The notes below the pieces were generated by a model. It had not been told where the DNA came from. It saw nothing but the letters and a program-made list of their open reading frames with translations, and made no database searches. A stretch of DNA of 14,649 nt from JAMCZC01 sp964364925. GTDB taxonomy: Bacteria > Patescibacteriota > Microgenomatia > Levybacterales > UBA12049. The stretch lies in NCBI GenBank assembly GCA_964364925.1, contig CAYIOB010000016.1:1-14649 (forward strand). The letters are read 5' to 3'. Shown here piece after piece: positions 12,565 through 14,649 of the stretch. Every line of letters starts with the position of its first letter. Within the stretch, counting starts at the first letter, position 1. The position numbers and the translations under genes are program-made.

Positions 12565-13125
12565 GTCTCTAATTAGCTCTGGGCTACGGGGAAAAACATC
12601 CGCAACGATTCTTATAGCTCTTGCAAATGATTTAAGGCCGTCGCTTGAGGGTTGGAGTCCGTCTTTTGGCAGGGATACTTTTAATTGGGGCGGATAGGTC
12701 ATATTAACTGCATCATCATGAAATGGGCCTGTTCGAAGTTCAAGGATACCTTCCCAGGGAGACACAAGCCGTATTGCATGATTATCGTCTGGTAAGAGTG
12801 GGGAACGTCTTAGCGTACGGCCGGGCCTTGGTTCATAAGGTTTGGAAACAATATCATTGATATCTCCTCCGTCTCTAGCAACAGCTTGAGAAATAACTTC
12901 AAACAATCCGGATACCGCATCTTTAAGGTCCTCTTCTTTAAAAGCTCCATTTCCTGAATAAAGCTCGAGAGTGTTCAAGGTTTCATTCAATACCATTTCG
13001 TCATCTTCTGCAGATTGTGCGGGTATAGCTGCTGCTAGTTCATGGATAGGGGTACTGATTAGAGCATCTTTTGCTACTTGTTGCGGGGTTGGTTGTCCTA
13101 TTTGTTCTATTTCGTGTCCTGCCAT
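12541..13125 (-). CDS. Hypothetical cytoplasmic protein, 194 aa
   Basis: Unrecognised. It has no signal peptide or membrane segment and no Cys. The first ~85 residues are acidic and probably helical (ALISTPIHELAAAIPAQSAEDDEMVLNETL, then EEDLKDAVSGLFEVISQAVA). The second half contains RPGRTLRRSPLLPDDNHAIRL, a Pro-rich segment (MTYPPQLKVSLPKDG) and a final helix (SFARAIRIVADVFPRSPELIRDLNQLV). Base composition appears more GC-rich than that of the neighbours. The frame is supported by a near-consensus promoter 11 nt before its ATG. It overlaps pgl by 24 nt tail to tail and diverges from zwf, so it interrupts the pgl-zwf pair. It ends with TAG, unlike every other complete gene here. Any link to pentose phosphate metabolism is speculation. 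Confidence 0.7.
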   Translation of the reverse strand: MAGHEIEQIGQPTPQQVAKDALISTPIHELAAAIPAQSAEDDEMVLNETLNTLELYSGNGAFKEEDLKDAVSGLFEVISQAVARDGGDINDIVSKPYEPRPGRTLRRSPLLPDDNHAIRLVSPWEGILELRTGPFHDDAVNMTYPPQLKVSLPKDGLQPSSDGLKSFARAIRIVADVFPRSPELIRDLNQLVGN

Positions 13126-13136
13126 AATTCCGAAGT

Positions 13137-13165
13137 AGTATACGGGGATAATTTTTTCTTGTCAA
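13137..13165 (-). promoter_or_regulatory. Promoter of the 194-aa gene
   Basis: Minus strand: exact TTGACA (13165-13160), 17-bp spacer, TATACT (13142-13137, 5/6). The ATG follows after 11 nt, leaving a leader of about 4-5 nt. The strongest consensus promoter in the window. Confidence 0.75.
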
Positions 13166-13204
13166 CCCCCGATTTAACCCCGATTTTATCGGGGGAACTC
13201 GGGG
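13166..13204. repeat. Nested GC-rich dyad between divergent promoters
   Basis: The inner hairpin is CCCCGAT-TTT-ATCGGGG (13178-13194). The outer arms CCCCGA (13167-13172) and TCGGGG (13199-13204) repeat the same word. It begins at the base next to the -35 box of the 194-aa gene and ends 12 bp before the -35 of zwf, so it could be an operator for both, or simply a dispersed repeat. It ends no gene, so termination is unlikely. Confidence 0.6.
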
Positions 13205-13216
13205 TCAAGATAGTTC

Positions 13217-13245
13217 TTTATATTTTTCTTCAATAGTTTTATAAT
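13217..13245 (+). promoter_or_regulatory. Promoter of zwf
   Basis: TTTATA (13217-13222, 4/6), 17-bp spacer, exact TATAAT (13240-13245), and 8 nt to the ATG at 13254, implying a leaderless mRNA. This supports the upstream ATG over the internal Met at residue 14. Confidence 0.6.
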
Positions 13246-13253
13246 CTTTTAGT

Positions 13254-14649
13254 ATGATTACTTCATCTCCGCTTGTAGCAAGTCCCTTTGTAATGATTAT
13301 TTTTGGCGCAACAGGAGATTTAGTGCAAAACAAACTAATCCCCGCGCTTTTTGCTCTTTATAAAAATAAAAGTTTGCCCCAAGAATTCTTTATAATTGGA
13401 TTTTCAAGACGGGAATTTACAAAAGAAGAATTCCATAATTATTTCCAGGAACAAAAAAACGATGCAGGTTGGAAAGAATTTGCAACCCATCTTTTGTATC
13501 AATCGGGAAGTTTTGAGGATGAAAACGGATATAACAAGCTTAATAGTCAGCTTTTGCAAATAGATAAAAAAATGGGAGCATGCGTTACCAGATTTTTCTA
13601 TTTGGCAACTCCTCCTGATCATTACGAAACAATATTAAACAATTTAGTTTCAACAAAATTATCAGAAGGATGCGGACATCAGGGGAATAACTGGACAAGA
13701 GTAGTTATAGAAAAGCCTTTTGGAAAAGATTTGGAAACCGCAAGAAATCTTGATAAAAAATTAGCGGAAATTTTTGAAGAAAAACAAATTTTTAGAGTAG
13801 ATCATTATTTAGGTAAGGAAACGGTTCAGAACATGTTGGCATTCAGGTTTGCCAACGGAATATTCGAACCTGTTTGGAACAAAAATCTCATAGATCATGT
13901 GCAGATTACGTGGGCAGAAGTAAGCGGGATTGGAAAACGCGGAAAGTTTTTCGATGGAGTTGGAATCTTACGGGATGTTTTTCAAAATCATTTAATGCAG
14001 CTTATCGCCGCAGTCGCAATGGAGCAGCCGAAAAGCTTTACAAAAGAAGACCTAAGGGATGCGAGAGCAAACGTTATTGGTGCAATTACATACGCTAATG
14101 AAGAAAAGCCAATTGTAAAAGGGCAGTATAAAGGATACAAAAGAGAGAAAGACGTTTCGCCTGATTCCAACACGGAAACTTTTATAGCAACAAAGCTTTT
14201 TATAAATACGCCAAGGTTTGAAGGAGTGCCATTTTACGTTAGGGCAGGCAAGAAAATGAAGAATAATTTGGTTGAAATTTCGGTTGTTTTTATCCAGACT
14301 TGTCATATCCTCTTTAAGGAATACGGATGTCCGGAAATCGGCAATGTTTTAGCTTTTAGAATTCAGCCAAACGAGGGGATAGATTTGCGGTTTATTGCAA
14401 AAACTCCGGGTTCAAAGCTTAGTTTGCAGCCTGTAAATATGAAATTTGGCTACAAAGATGATTTTGGGACAAGCGGGTTAGAAGCGTATGAGAGGGTTCT
14501 TTTGGATATTTTTGCGGGCGACCAGATGCTTTTTAACAGAAGCGATGAGTTGGAAAGTTCGTGGGAATTGATTACAGGAATTCTGGATAAATGGAAGCAG
14601 GAAAAAGACGAGATTCAAGTTTATGATGAAAGGGCTTGGGGGCCTGGGG
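13254..14649 (+). CDS. zwf: Glucose-6-phosphate dehydrogenase (3' end outside window)
   Basis: Open from ATG 13254 to the window end: 465 codons plus one base, so only a short tail is missing. The enzyme oxidises glucose-6-phosphate to 6-phosphogluconolactone with reduction of NADP. Motifs: nucleotide-binding FGATGDL (G18-L23), RVVIEKPFGKD near residue 153, the catalytic/substrate motif RVDHYLGKE (R181-E189, usually RIDHYLGKE), then FANGIFEPVWN, and GIGKRGKFFDGVGILRDVFQNHLMQ. The C-terminal domain shows PFYVRAGKKM and a final YDERAWGPG, close to the family's usual EAGSWGP ending. Substrate for Pgl, coded upstream, comes from this enzyme. Confidence 0.96.
   Translation, partial: MITSSPLVASPFVMIIFGATGDLVQNKLIPALFALYKNKSLPQEFFIIGFSRREFTKEEFHNYFQEQKNDAGWKEFATHLLYQSGSFEDENGYNKLNSQLLQIDKKMGACVTRFFYLATPPDHYETILNNLVSTKLSEGCGHQGNNWTRVVIEKPFGKDLETARNLDKKLAEIFEEKQIFRVDHYLGKETVQNMLAFRFANGIFEPVWNKNLIDHVQITWAEVSGIGKRGKFFDGVGILRDVFQNHLMQLIAAVAMEQPKSFTKEDLRDARANVIGAITYANEEKPIVKGQYKGYKREKDVSPDSNTETFIATKLFINTPRFEGVPFYVRAGKKMKNNLVEISVVFIQTCHILFKEYGCPEIGNVLAFRIQPNEGIDLRFIAKTPGSKLSLQPVNMKFGYKDDFGTSGLEAYERVLLDIFAGDQMLFNRSDELESSWELITGILDKWKQEKDEIQVYDERAWGPG

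Noticed and set aside
13166..13204. Rho-independent terminator
   Set aside because: It lies upstream of both divergent genes, ends no transcript, and is not followed by a U-run adjacent to the stem.

Overview
The window reads as chromosomal DNA from a low-GC bacterium, most likely a Candidate Phyla Radiation (Patescibacteria) lineage of the Microgenomates type. This is inference from several signs: a compact rpsB-tsf-frr order, a very short EF-Ts, single-membrane-anchored envelope proteins of unknown family, almost no Shine-Dalgarno sequences, and spacers made of degenerate TTGAAGTTAGAA-like words. Every complete gene reads with the standard bacterial code. All visible stops are TAA except one TAG. 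No rRNA, tRNA, CRISPR array, transposase or phage gene was seen.

Layout. (1) 1-2446, minus strand: a three-gene envelope operon (anchored 263-aa protein, anchored 367-aa protein, secreted Cys-rich protein with a Tyr/Gly/Gln tandem repeat, cut by the window edge). (2) 2454-3252: a four-helix-bundle (S23/IVS-type) gene flanked by imperfect inverted repeats, followed by GC-rich hairpins. (3) 3253-7270, plus strand: a tight four-gene operon of three paralogous membrane-anchored Cys/His proteins and a Cys-less cupredoxin-like protein. This is the best candidate for an undescribed system. (4) 7314-7940, minus: an anchored 208-aa protein whose membrane motif matches that of the 263-aa protein. (5) 8121-10441: translation genes rpsB (with a long structured leader), tsf and frr. 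(6) 10603-11718: rseP, a site-2 protease. (7) 11848-14649: pgl and zwf, the first two steps of the oxidative pentose phosphate pathway (zwf cut near its 3' end). An unknown 194-aa gene on the other strand separates them.

Three genome-style features recur. First, seven genes have a sigma70-like promoter whose -10 box lies only 7-11 nt before the ATG, implying leaderless or nearly leaderless mRNAs; rpsB is the exception, with a long leader and a weak SD. Second, the spacers around tsf, frr, rseP and pgl, and the flanks of the four-helix-bundle gene, are each large imperfect inverted repeats built of similar words. Third, 7-bp-period repeats are embedded in frame inside rseP (twice) and pgl (once).

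How the genes work together. RpsB, EF-Ts and RRF serve translation. RseP is an intramembrane protease. Zwf and Pgl make NADPH and 6-phosphogluconate. The Cys/His operon probably places three disulfide-rich, possibly metal-binding ectodomains and a cupredoxin-like partner on the outer face of the membrane. Its reaction is unknown.
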